From: Paenalcaligenes niemegkensis | GTDB lineage: Bacteria; Pseudomonadota; Gammaproteobacteria; Burkholderiales; Burkholderiaceae_B | Assembly: GCF_022230885.1 (NCBI RefSeq) | Contig: NZ_JAKGCT010000001.1 | Coordinates: forward strand, 62,001 to 126,000 | Length of the DNA stretch: 64,000 nucleotides | Direction: 5' to 3' | In this document: positions 39,078 to 48,356 of the stretch, in pieces | Layout: each line of letters starts with the position of its first letter | How positions within the stretch are numbered: position 1 is the stretch's first letter | Notes under the pieces: generated by a model | Database searches by the model: none | What the model was told of the DNA's origin: nothing | The model's input: the letters and a program-made list of their open reading frames with translations, nothing else | Translations under genes and position numbers: made by a program

Positions 39078-42000
39078 CTAAAAACGTACTCTCCAATACA
39101 TAGAAGCACTATTGTCGGTATTATGGTCACCAAATTGCCCAGCGTAGGACAATCCTAGTGCTGACATTTTTCCGATGTTGATCTCTGCACTGAAGTCGAT
39201 GACAGCTGCGTTTTTAGCGATGGGTGCGCCCGCTACCGTAAACATCGCACCATTACCCTGCGTGAAAGCCATGTGACGTTGGGGATCTATATCACCAGCT
39301 GCATGCCGCCATCCTAGGCCGCCTTTGAATGTCGCTTGCTTGTCACCCAGATTGAGCGTCGTTGTGCCACGCAGGCCAAGTGTAGTGGTCATGACATCAT
39401 CGTGCTCACTTTTTCCACGCAAGGCAGCTGTTCCACCTGTTTCGGCAAACCCTTTGGCTCGCTGGCTTAACCATGCAACGCCAAGGTAAGGCTCCACTGT
39501 GCTGACTTGTCCAAAGGGGAAGGAATGACCTAGTTCAGCAAAAAGATGTGTCGTATTGGCCTTGTAGTCAGCCTTTAAGGTCTGATTATCGCCCACGCTT
39601 ACGTTCCGTCGGGTATCGATGTCGTGATAGGTATAAGCCGCAGCACCTAAGAGGCTGACGTGCCCTCGCTCGGTAGACCAGCTATTACCACCGTATACTG
39701 CCGCGGTATAGCTTGTAACGTCAGACTTGGAAGAACGAGCGTCCACTTTAACGCGTCCATCGGTAAAGCCTAATGCGCCGCCAGCTCGCCAGCCGTTACC
39801 AATTCCGGTATCGCCTCCAATGAATAAGCCGCCGAACTGGGTTTTAACTTTGGCCGCATTGCGGTGATTACCCAGCGTACTCCAGCTACCGACGACTTCT
39901 GCCCATAAAGGGTAATCCGAAATTGATGGGGAAATATCCGTATCGGACAGACCGAGTTGCCCTGAGTTGCGAACAACCGGCTTGGCTGTAGCGAGTCCAT
40001 CACGGGCTCTATTGGATATAGTCCGCATCGTTAAATCGCTGGAGTTAAGTAATGCCGACTGTGTACTACCATGCAATTCGCCGGATATCTGATTCAAAGC
40101 ACCGTCCATGTCAGACGATGCCAAAACGGCGAAAGCTAGGGGTTCTCTGCGCCAGCAGATATGACGCCTTGATAGACGGCGTGCTGGTTAGAACTCCACG
40201 AACTCTTTTCTATATTGGTTTCGTCTACCGAAAGGCTCACTTTTACGACCTTCTGACCATACTGAGCAGGGTCAAGCTTGATTCTTGCATTGGCGAAGCT
40301 GGTCGGATCTAAATTTTCAGAGGCGAATTCACTAACCAAATCGCCGGTTTCAGTTCTCAAAATCGTATACGCATGATTAAGTAAATAGCCACCATTACCA
40401 TTTTCTTGGGCAATGGTTAAATCAATTCCTGATAGATCAAAGTCGCCGTCGCGAACAATGATGAGATCGGATAACCCAGCACTGTTGATCTCAGCCGTAT
40501 ACGCACCGCTAAAGCCAGCGTTAGTGGCATAGCTATGGACGCCAATGGAATTGCCCGGACTCAACACGCCACCGTCACCACTCAACGCACCCGCGACAAA
40601 CAGGTTGCCTCCGAGCGTTGAACCGCTGTTGACTTTGGCGTTGCCGCCGATCGTGATGGGAGCCGTTTGCGAACCCCCGCTTAGACTGGAGCCTTGGTCC
40701 AGCTGCACGTCACCGCCAATAACCGTTGGTTCGATGACACTAAAGGCAATCGATGTTCTAGAGCGAGCACTTACACTGCCTCCGATGTCGGCTAAACCGT
40801 TAAAGCTCAGTGCAGAGCCTGTCCCCACGATATCACCACCAACCCTCGTCACGCCGTTGAAGACTCCCCGAGTACCAGTGCCTGTTGACACCCCACCACC
40901 TATCGTCGCTCCGTTGTTAAACACAATGGTGGAGTTCTCACCTGCCGTTACATTACCTGCAATGGGAGCTCCGCCCTCATCGACAAATGAGGCCTCATCC
41001 TCCATGTTGACGTCGTTGATACCACGGACAAGCCCCACCCAGCTGGCACCACTATCAACGGTAAAGTTCGTTTTTCCGGTGCGTGTGGGGGTATCGGGGC
41101 TAAGACCATCCAAATCAATAATATCGCCGCGCGAGTTAGAGCCTGCCTGAAGGGTTAAATTGACAAGGCCATCCATCCCGGCGCTGGAGCGATTTACTTG
41201 CAACAGAGTGCCATCATTTGTAGTAAGGGTAGAACCAGAGCCAATAATGATATTTTGAGTTTGTCCGGACGCATTGAAGTTAGAAACCAATGATGCTTTT
41301 GCTGACTCGACATCTGTGCCGACCAGGTGCACGGTGGCATCGTCGGTCATGACAATGCCATGACTCTGAATCGAATGCATCGTCGAATCAGTAGCGTTAA
41401 GCGTGCCGCCATAATTCACTCGGGCCGCAACACTTTTTTCACCCTGTACTTCAACCCACGAACCCGTCAGATTAATAGAACCGCTAACGGGCTCTGAGCC
41501 GTTCCGAGCACCAGCTACAACGCCCGCGCTGTTGGCTCCCATAGTAATGATCCGGGCACCATTAGCATTGATTGTTCCCTGTGCTTCCGACTCCGTTCCG
41601 CCAACGGCAACCAGACCATTAGCAACTTCATGCGGATAATTGCTGTTCGGCTCTCCGCCAACTGTAATGGAACCACCATTCAAGTTGACTACACCGTTCC
41701 AAGCCCAAACCCCATCGCCGACCTCTCCCGTTGTAGTGATGGACACGTTGTTTGCATCGATAGTGGAACCTTCATAGTTCGCATACAACCCATAGGCCAT
41801 GAATCCATGCGTTGTTATTGTCGCGTCATTAAGTTCTATATGGCCGCCATGATCAGCATAAGCGCCATATGCTCGCTGGCCTAGAGTCTCGATTTCTGAC
41901 CCGCCTTGCGTAGTGATTCTTGACTCATCCCCACTAGCATATAAGGCATAAGCACGTGATCCATCGCCATTCTGAGTCCCTTTCCCTGTTGAGTTAGCGG

Positions 42001-43278
42001 TCGTTATGGCCCCGCCCTCTAAACTAATCACCCCGCCCTCATCAGCGAACACGCCATAGCCGCGTATGCCATGAGTGATTACATTTGTATCGGAGGCCGA
42101 AATTGTGGAATCGGATCCAGAGGCATACAAGCCGTACGAATGCAGCCCATCAGCGCTAAGGGAGCTACCATTTAAAGTGGCCGATCCACCCTTATGCACA
42201 TAAACACCGTGCGCGCGCTCCCCTTCAGTATGCACGCTGGAAGCGGTGCTGCTAAGGCTGCTTCCATGAGCGACCTCAAAACCAGAAGCTCGTTCGCCTA
42301 ACGTTGCGATATCAACATTACTGACGTTGACGACACCACTCGTGGGCTCAGCAGCATCGCCAGCCAGAACTCCTGAAGCATAAGAGCCACGGGTTCGTAT
42401 TTGAGTTCCGTTTACAATGGCGGCTCCTGAACCAAGATTACCACCATATACTCGCACGCCAGCCGCAGCGTCCCCTTTGGTTGTTATCGTCCCTTTAAAA
42501 AGTTCAGCTCTAGCGCCGTTAAATACCTCAACGCCAGAGCTAGCAGTTCCTGCGGTGATGATGTCGGTATCTGTCATGCTAAGGCTTGCGCCTTTATTCG
42601 CGACTTGTACGCCTAAAGAGTAGTTTTCCCCTAGGGTCTCGATTGACACACGATCTAACTCGATATGAGTGGTAACTTCTTCTTCCGAAGGGTTTCGATA
42701 CACTTGGACCGCATGGCCAAAGTGATTGTGTGTGGTAATTTGAACATCACTAGCCCTGATTGAGCCACCGTCGTTCGCCTGCATTCCAACGCTACGTTTG
42801 CTACCTGATGCGGTGATACTGCCGCCTTGAATATCTACATGCCCACCGCTGTCTGCACCTATACCGGCCGTAAACGAATGATTGTAATCTTGGCCAGAAT
42901 CCGTCGAATGCGCACTTAGATCAATGGTCGAATCAATTAATAACAGATTAGCATTGACTCCCGTGGCCCTAGCCGTACGACCATTCATTCCTTCTGGGTG
43001 GTCCAAGTTATTGGATAACTCGGTATTTCTTAAAGTTGCACTGCCACCCGACTTAACAAGCAAAACATCATAGGCTGTGCCACTGACTAATGCTCCGTCT
43101 CCTGTAAGGCTTCCCCATCGACTACCGTGATAGTGCTACGAGTCATTTTGGATTGACCCAAGTCATATTCGTTACCCACGCTCAGATCAGTAGCGCCACT
43201 CGTCGGAATGTATCCGAATACACCCAATAAAGCGACAGTTAGCGTTGTTCGCCGCAGTCTCGTTCCGTTTCTCATCAT
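39078..43278 (-). CDS. Type Va autotransporter (AIDA/pertactin-like) with large beta-helical passenger; two apparent frameshifts
   Basis: Surface protein of about 1400 residues. N-terminal basic signal (MMRNGTRLRRTTLTVALLGVF...), a passenger (~60-~880) of repeated turns such as 'AYGLYANYEGSTIDANNVSITTTG' and 'GYGVFADEGGVISLEGGAITT' (beta-helix), and a junction 'GGVLSPGNSIGVHSY' typical of pertactin-like passengers. The C-terminal barrel (~1110-1400, 'PLWAEVVGSWSTLGNHRNAAKV' onward) ends in 'MYWRVRF' with terminal Phe. Breaks lie at four C (43113-43116) and four G (40139-40142); one base each restores 'DGGSLTGDGALVSGTAYDV' and 'GAENPLAFAVLASSDMDGAL'. ATG 43278 follows GGGGAG by eight; a GTG at 43287 overlaps the regulator stop. 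Last gene of the phase-variable operon. Likely adhesin; ligand unknown. Confidence 0.9.
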
Positions 43279-43283
43279 TTTAC

Positions 43284-44228
43284 TCACTCCCCACTCCTCG
43301 TCTGTATGTCAAAACTGTAGGTTTTCGTCATTGCTCTATCACTAGATGCTGAAAAATCTGATGGCTGGCGCCTAGTGTTAATGCCGGTTGATAAATTTGG
43401 CTGTGCTGTGGCCCATATCCCTTTGAAGAAATAGCCAACACCTCGCCGTGAATAAATGGGTACTGATGTACCCGATGTTCGAAATTTTCGACGTAGATTG
43501 GCGACAACACCGGCCAAGCTTTCAGAATATGGCTTATGAAGTTCAGATTGCCATCCGTCGAAATCTTGAAATGTGACCAGCCCCCACGGGGACGTGATAA
43601 AACCGTGCATCAACTTTCGCTCTGCTCGTGCCAGCACTATCACTCGGCCCGTAGGCGCAACAAGTTCCCAACCTTGATTCTTAAGGCTCCAAGCTTCGTG
43701 TTTTTGTTGTTTCAGAGCTGGCGATACTTGGCTCGTGACTTTGCGCTCTTGAGAAATGTCTAAAATTGGGTTTGACGGGAGTTCAGGTAGCAAAGCCGGT
43801 TGGCCGTGCTGTATATCAGCACTAGGCAATTCGTACTGTTGGTATTCGCCGCACATCGCCGCCACTATTTTTTCGGCGATGAGCAACTGGTGAATGCGGA
43901 TGGACAGACAAAGATCTACATCCAGAAAAGAACCAGAAGATTCAGTCGAGTATTCATCATCGTTCAGGAGAAGGACCACAAATGAGAGATGATCCGTTCG
44001 TAGGCTTGAAGCAATGGTATACACGTCATATACAGAGGGGTCTGTGCCGTCAACTATGACTACATGCTTTCGCCGAAAGGGCCTACTGCTAAAAAGCTCG
44101 GAAGGAGATGTTGATATCCTGCAGTTCAGACCAATCCCGCTGAAATAATAGAACAGTCTCATTAGCTTAATTGAGGCCGGACTGGCTGGCTGGCTCAGCA
44201 CCATCAAGGTGATATCGAGCTTATACAT
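43284..44228 (-). CDS. Winged-helix (OmpR/ToxR-type) regulator with pseudo-receiver-like N-terminus
   Basis: 314 residues. C-terminal DNA-binding domain ~190-270: 'LVAPTGRVIVLARAERKLMHGFI' (start of a Trans_reg_C fold), recognition region 'ESLAGVVANLRRKF' and the wing 'PIYSRRGVGYFFKG', which is the OmpR signature. The N-terminal ~20-125 ('HVVIVDGTDPSVYDVYTIASSLRTDHLSFVVLLLNDDE...') has the alternation of a receiver domain but lacks a clear phospho-Asp/Lys set, so it is probably phosphorylation-independent. No transmembrane helix, unlike ToxR. Overlaps the EAL gene by 8 bp and the autotransporter's GTG by 4 bp, so the three are one operon. Plausibly regulates the autotransporter or the switch. 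Confidence 0.78.
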   Translation of the reverse strand: MYKLDITLMVLSQPASPASIKLMRLFYYFSGIGLNCRISTSPSELFSSRPFRRKHVVIVDGTDPSVYDVYTIASSLRTDHLSFVVLLLNDDEYSTESSGSFLDVDLCLSIRIHQLLIAEKIVAAMCGEYQQYELPSADIQHGQPALLPELPSNPILDISQERKVTSQVSPALKQQKHEAWSLKNQGWELVAPTGRVIVLARAERKLMHGFITSPWGLVTFQDFDGWQSELHKPYSESLAGVVANLRRKFRTSGTSVPIYSRRGVGYFFKGIWATAQPNLSTGINTRRQPSDFSASSDRAMTKTYSFDIQTRSGE

Positions 44229-45582
44229 AGGGCCCCGGGTTTTCTTTACGGCTATCCCGTCCTTTAGCCGTATCGGAAGGGCGGACTATGCCTGGAAATA
44301 AAGGAGATGAATGGTGGCTAACGTGAGTTGACGCAAATGCATCATGGACAATGGCTGACCCATCCAGCCAGGAAGGAGTCATACAGGGAAACGCCAGGAA
44401 GTAACCTTGAATACCATGGGTCCCGTTATCTACAGTTTCTCTTACCTCGTCCTCTGACTCTATTCCCTCTGCAATGACGCATGGACTGAGATGACCGCAA
44501 AGCAGCGTAAGCTGCTTAACGATACGTTCTGAGCGGAGCGACATCTGTGTGTCGTTCAAGGCGAGGTATGCCTTATTAAGCTTTATAAAGTCGGGCCGTA
44601 TGCGTAACACAAAGTTTAGAGTGCTATGGCCGCCCCCCATGCCATCGATTGCGATGTTGCAGCCCAGTAACTTAAGCGTCTGTAATAGCAATACTGCTTC
44701 ATCGTTTTCCGTGATAAAGCTGGTTTCTGTAATTTCAATTGTCAGGCGTTTCGCTACTTCGGGCTGTTTACACAACTCCTCAAATAACACCCGCCACCAA
44801 CAATCGAATTTCAGCGACTGCGCTGAGATGTTACAACCTAGGTTTATCTCAGGGTGCTTCTTTAACAGCTCTACGTGTGTCCAGAGAAGACTGCGATCAA
44901 GCCGACTTACCAAACCCAACCGTTCCGCTGCGGTGATTTGGTTTGCACACGTCGTAAGCTCTAAGGTTGTCCTGTTGGCACGCCGTCTTAGCAAGGATTC
45001 CCAGTAAAGCACTACGCTCCTATCATCGACAGACAGAATCGGCTGAAAAGCCAGAACGAGCTCACCTGTCGCTAACTGAGAGTACAGAGATGAAGTTAGC
45101 GCCATGTCCGTTCTGAAAGTTTTTTCTTTCTTGCCTTGTCCCCCGAGCCTCAGTGTTGCAAGTACAGAATTTGTAAGCTTGGAGATGTCTCCGCTTTGTA
45201 TCAATTGTCGCTGTTTGTCTGAGCATTCGATCAGCGTGGTTTCGATGTTAAGAAATACGCTGTCGTCCCCACTCTTAATCGGCCGTTCCATTAGAAGAGC
45301 GTTGATGTGCTCACACAGTGCGTCTTCGTTAGGTGAACCACCATCAAGGCATGCAGATAGATCTATCAGAAAATAAGGGCCGTCCAAGAAAACCAGGTGG
45401 GGAAATGGGTTGCTAATAAAGGCTAATCGATGCTTGACGTAACTATTAACTGCGCTTTGTACATCCCCAGCGTAAGTTGAGATCAACTCAGACAGATTTG
45501 TGACGTGAACGAGCGCAAGGTGACGCAACACCGCCGCACGGGTAGGGACGCGAGTCGAATGATGAGTGGCCGGAGGTTTCAT
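44221..45582 (-). CDS. EAL-domain protein with degenerate catalytic motif
   Basis: Cytoplasmic c-di-GMP phosphodiesterase-like protein, ~453 residues. The EAL domain spans ~180-425: 'YWESLLRR' for EALLR, 'NISAQSL' with the metal Asn, 'IEITET' with Glu, 'DFIKLNKAYL' with Lys but Asn for the next Asp, 'VIAEGIESEDE' and 'GIQGYFLAFP'. The DDFG motif is 'IDGMGGGHSTL': the second metal-binding Asp is Gly. In known EAL enzymes this Asp is needed for activity, so the protein is more likely a c-di-GMP sensor or a protein-binding module. The N-terminal ~170 residues are not a recognised GGDEF or PAS domain. ATG 45582 or GTG 45588 are both possible. First gene of the operon, ~90 bp from the invertible segment. 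Confidence 0.82.
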   Translation of the reverse strand: MKPPATHHSTRVPTRAAVLRHLALVHVTNLSELISTYAGDVQSAVNSYVKHRLAFISNPFPHLVFLDGPYFLIDLSACLDGGSPNEDALCEHINALLMERPIKSGDDSVFLNIETTLIECSDKQRQLIQSGDISKLTNSVLATLRLGGQGKKEKTFRTDMALTSSLYSQLATGELVLAFQPILSVDDRSVVLYWESLLRRRANRTTLELTTCANQITAAERLGLVSRLDRSLLWTHVELLKKHPEINLGCNISAQSLKFDCWWRVLFEELCKQPEVAKRLTIEITETSFITENDEAVLLLQTLKLLGCNIAIDGMGGGHSTLNFVLRIRPDFIKLNKAYLALNDTQMSLRSERIVKQLTLLCGHLSPCVIAEGIESEDEVRETVDNGTHGIQGYFLAFPCMTPSWLDGSAIVHDAFASTHVSHHSSPLFPGIVRPSDTAKGRDSRKENPGPYV

Positions 45583-45670
45583 CTTCACCGCTCGGACTCA
45601 GTGTCGTGCTGGAGCGACAGCACCATGAGCCGGCGACAAGAGGCTTATCGCGCTAGACTCATTGGGGAAA

Positions 45671-45696
45671 CTGACAAAAGGCACCCCTTGTGTCAA
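45671..45696. repeat. Candidate recombination site (left inverted repeat of switch)
   Basis: A 26-bp dyad: half-sites TGACAAAAGG and TGACACAAGG (read from opposite strands, 9 of 10 identical) flank a CACC core. Positions 45672-45693 match the site at 45769-45790 in inverted orientation over 22 bp with one mismatch, including the asymmetric core. Two 12-bp half-sites around a central dinucleotide is the geometry of Hin/Gin-type crossover sites. Confidence 0.75.
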
Positions 45697-45765
45697 TATT
45701 GAACGGTATAGAAAATCCTAGCGGAAGAGTGAGGAATTATGTCAATTTTTGTGAGAAAACTTATA
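45697..45765 (-). promoter_or_regulatory. Candidate invertible promoter segment
   Basis: Between the two inverted sites. On the minus strand, TTGACA (45740-45745, perfect -35) and TAGGAT (45715-45720) are 19 bp apart, pointing left at the EAL-regulator-autotransporter operon. On the plus strand, ATGTCA (45738-45743) and TATAAG (45762-45767) are 18 bp apart, pointing at the invertase. In the present orientation the stronger -35 drives the operon; inversion would turn it toward the invertase. Hexamer spacing is not ideal, so this is a candidate. Confidence 0.5.
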
Positions 45766-45791
45766 AGTACACAAGGGGTGCCTTTCGTCAA
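45766..45791. repeat. Candidate recombination site (right inverted repeat of switch)
   Basis: Inverted copy of the site at 45671-45696: 21 of 22 bases identical in reverse complement (45769-45790), with half-sites TGACGAAAGG and GTACACAAGG around the same core. Site centres are 95 bp apart. A further degenerate copy in direct orientation with the left site (CACCCCTT-AGT-TGTGTCA, about 45922-45942) lies closer to the invertase gene. Confidence 0.75.
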
Positions 45792-46024
45792 ATTTAGCAA
45801 CACATGAAACGCAATGACTCACTTAAGGTTGGTATTCGTCACAACTCACCCAACGTTACATATTCACGTTTTTTGCCTACGACCTAGTTGCATCGCAGAT
45901 TTCTTGTATTGAAGTGAAACGCCACCCCTTAGTTGTGTCATCAGCTAGGGCAACAGCAGGGCAAAGAGACGGACACGTTGTTGCTTTAATGGCCAGTAAT
46001 TTGTTTCACAGGAAGAACATAAAG

Positions 46025-46615
46025 ATGTCAAAAAACCATATCCGGTATGGATATGCTCGCGTATCTACCGAAGACCAGAACCTAGACCTTCAAGTTGCCG
46101 CTTTAAATCAAGCCAACTGTCTAAAAATCTATACTGATCAAGGTGTCTCCGGTGCCCTCCACTCTCGTCCTGGCTTGGACAAGCTCATCAGACGACTAAA
46201 ACCAGGTGACACGCTGGTGGTATGGCGTTTAGATCGCCTAGGTCGTTCTTTGCGATATCTTGTGGATTTGATCGACCTATTTGGAAAAAAGGACATCCAT
46301 TTTGTTTCTTTAATGGAGAATATTGATACAACAAGCTCAGGGGGACGACTACTTTTTCATATGATGGCTGCATTGGCCGAATTCGAACGCTCTCTTATCA
46401 GTGAACGTACAAAAGCAGGAATGGCTGCCGCCCGTGCAGCCGGAAAGCACGTTGGACGTAAACCCTCTCTGAATTGCACACAACGCGCAGCAATAAAGAT
46501 CGCTATAGCTAATGACATTTCTCTCGATATATTAGCAAAACAATATTCGGTCCATCCTAGAACTCTCCAGAGATTCCTCTCGAAATCCAGTAATGACGCC
46601 TTACCATCAACGTGA
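46025..46615 (+). CDS. Hin/Gin-type serine DNA invertase
   Basis: Small serine recombinase, 196 residues (Hin/Gin 190-193). Catalytic Ser in 'YGYARVSTEDQNLDLQVAAL' (~10-30). Arg-containing 'LDRLGRSLRYLVDLI' and the dimerisation E-helix 'GRLLFHMMAALAEFERSLISERTKAGMAAARAAGK' (~98-135) are like Gin. A C-terminal HTH (~150-190, 'SLDILAKQYSVHPRTLQRFLSK') binds the half-sites. I chose ATG 46025 with AGGA upstream; in-frame codons back to 45914 have no ribosome site. The length and lack of a tnpA fit an invertase rather than a transposon resolvase, although the two cannot be separated by sequence alone. Lies 234 bp from the inverted sites. Confidence 0.88.
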   Translation: MSKNHIRYGYARVSTEDQNLDLQVAALNQANCLKIYTDQGVSGALHSRPGLDKLIRRLKPGDTLVVWRLDRLGRSLRYLVDLIDLFGKKDIHFVSLMENIDTTSSGGRLLFHMMAALAEFERSLISERTKAGMAAARAAGKHVGRKPSLNCTQRAAIKIAIANDISLDILAKQYSVHPRTLQRFLSKSSNDALPST

Positions 46616-46929
46616 GGCGCTGCACCAATAGTGTGATGATCAGGCCGGCTATCCGCTCTCAAGTCAAAGTCTGATCTGGAAACCTTCAGGCAGTTCATCA
46701 TGTTTAATGAAGGCTCGGGGAAATATACCCATAGTTCGACATATATTGCGTAGACACAAAAAAACCCGCAAAGCTTTTACGCTTTGCGGGTTTCTCTATG
46801 CTTGTCTATTGAAGTAGACTTTGTTTTGGCGGACAGGGTGTCCGCTGCATGTTGAGTTTATATGCCGCTTTCGAGGCTCTGTTGGTAATTTTCCACCATT
46901 TATCAACCAATAAATTTAAGCTATGTGAT
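46613..46929. other. Intergenic region right of the invertase
   Basis: About 315 bp with no credible gene. It contains the strong bidirectional terminator at 46762-46793 and marks the change from the invertase module to the block of small hypothetical genes, possibly the left edge of an accessory island. Confidence 0.4.
46755..46793 (-). terminator. Strong intrinsic terminator, bidirectional
   Basis: A 13-bp perfect stem AAACCCGCAAAGC / GCTTTGCGGGTTT (46762-46774 with 46781-46793) with a six-base loop. On the minus strand it is followed by a run of seven T; on the plus strand it ends in TTT and could stop the invertase transcript. Confidence 0.88.
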
Positions 46930-47262
46930 TTATTTAATGTAGCCCAACATACCGCTGCCGCCGTGTTGTTGTGGATCATGATCGTTGCGGCAACGGCGAG
47001 CCAAACTGCATAAGTCACCCAATGCAGCATGTGCTGCTTGCAATGACGCTTGAAGCCTCTCCATTTCACCCGCAGAGTATTGACGACTACCGTCGGGGTC
47101 GTAGCTTGCAAGAGCTTGACCATAACGTACTCCTGCATCGGCGATGTCGCTGAGCAACGGACGCATACGTTCAGCATGTTTCTGTGCACATGCCTCGATG
47201 TCATGAAGTAGGGGGCTAATGGTCTCGGCGTCTACGGTAGGAGGGAAAACTCCGGGTTTCAT
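46930..47262 (-). CDS. Hypothetical small helical protein
   Basis: 110 residues, no family recognised. Predicted mostly helical with heptad-like stretches ('PLLHDIEACAQKHAERMRPLLSDIADAGVRYGQAL', 'MERLQASLQAAHAALGDLCSLARRC'), so perhaps a coiled-coil or ring-forming protein. Glycine-rich C-terminus (HGGSGMLGYIK). No signal or membrane helix. It lies 65 bp downstream of a small XRE regulator on the same strand; the pair may be co-transcribed. The overlapping frame 46806-47204 on the same strand looks like a shadow. Confidence 0.55.
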   Translation of the reverse strand: MKPGVFPPTVDAETISPLLHDIEACAQKHAERMRPLLSDIADAGVRYGQALASYDPDGSRQYSAGEMERLQASLQAAHAALGDLCSLARRCRNDHDPQQHGGSGMLGYIK

Positions 47263-47326
47263 AAGCGTCCATGGTTAAGAATGATTAACTTTCGACAGAA
47301 CAATACCAAATACAACAAAGTCTAGG

Positions 47327-47541
47327 CTATAAGTCTTTGAACAGCTCGCCGACTGATACGCCTAACGCGGTTGCTAAAGTCTCAATAGCATCAAGAGAGG
47401 CATTAGAACCCCCGTCTCAATTCGACTCATGTAAGTACGGGCAAAACCACACTTGTCGGCGAACGCTTCCTGTGAGAGCCCTGAGGCCTTTCTGAGGCAG
47501 CGTACTTTGGTGCCAAAGCGTTTTCTTAGGATAGGTTGCAT
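47327..47541 (-). CDS. Small XRE-family HTH regulator, apparent 1-nt frameshift
   Basis: About 71 residues forming one helix-turn-helix domain: 'RFGTKVRCLRKASGLSQEAFADKCGFARTYMSRIETG' followed, after one extra base at five C (47409-47413), by 'SNASLDAIETLATALGVSVGELFKDL'. The combined sequence is a textbook single-domain Cro/C1 regulator like restriction-modification C proteins or small phage repressors. ATG 47541 gives the start MQPILRKR. It reads leftward, away from the lipoprotein gene. Target unknown. Confidence 0.78.
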
Positions 47542-47668
47542 CCCAAGCTTTTACCGAGTGTAAACTAAAAGGAACACACACTAATCGTGACATGTGGTCT
47601 GATCGTGACATTTTGTGGTTCTTATTGAGTACTTGAGAATAATAATTTTTATATAAAGGGGAAATAAG

Positions 47669-48318
47669 ATGAGAAGTAAGATTCTGTTGATGATTTTGAC
47701 GATGACGTTAACAGGCTGCTCTTCTTTGTTTGGGGGAGGGATAACACTTTCGAACGTATGGCTGAGGTCCGTGCTGAATGCCAAGCTCAATGGGACGCGC
47801 CGGAGTTTGCTCCTATCCGCAATAAAGTCGAGCTGAGGCCGACTGCTGAAGGAGGAAAATTGCGCTTCAACGAAAGCTATGCAACTGCAGCCGAACTGCC
47901 ATTAATTGCAAAGTTCCGCGATTTGCTGGATGAGTGTGGATCAAGGACAGCAAATATTGTTTTTGTAACGAGTCCATCAATCGGAGCAGCGTCTATTCGA
48001 AGTACAAACGCTGTGGTCGAGCAGTTAGAGAATCTTCGTCGCAAGCGCATTACTTGGGGCGAATTTAATACACGACGTTACGCAATCATAAATGGACGCG
48101 CAGAGACAACCATTCGGAGTAATCAGCGTCGGCATGAAGCTGATATGCGGGATGCACAACGGTCACGTGAGCGAATGCTTGAGGACGCCACTCGTCGGAA
48201 TGAGGAAGCAATGAGGCGTAATGAAGAAATGCTACGCAACAGTACTCCAAAGCAGACTACGACAGATTGCACTCCAAATGGATTCGGTGGGTTTAATTGT
48301 CACTCAACTCAGTGGTGA
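47669..48318 (+). CDS. Hypothetical lipoprotein with cysteine-rich GFGG tail, apparent frameshift
   Basis: Lipoprotein signal MRSKILLMILTMTLTGCSS with lipobox LTGC, ribosome site AAGGGG nine bases before ATG 47669. The frame breaks at five G (47732-47736); one more G joins 'SLFGGRDNTFERMAEVRAECQAQW' and gives 216 residues. Middle part folded, then a Glu/Arg/Asn-rich coiled-coil (~120-185, 'RRHEADMRDAQRSRERMLEDATRRNEEAMRRNEEM'). Ends in 'TDCTPNGFGGFNCHSTQW'. The same tail pattern (T-x-C-x3-GFGG-x2-C) closes the next gene. Function unknown; surface or periplasmic. Confidence 0.75.
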
Positions 48319-48356
48319 TGGCTTTTCTTTTATTAAATACTTTAATCGAGAAAAAT

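Noticed and set aside
45505..45702. Plus-strand 65-aa frame crossing the left switch site
   Set aside because: Runs antisense to the EAL gene start and has no family resemblance.
45914..46024. Longer N-terminus of the invertase from GTG 45914
   Set aside because: No ribosome site, and Hin/Gin-type proteins start at the position of ATG 46025.
46806..47204. 132-aa frame overlapping the 46930-47262 gene on the same strand
   Set aside because: Different frame, unlikely composition, no ribosome site; treated as a shadow.
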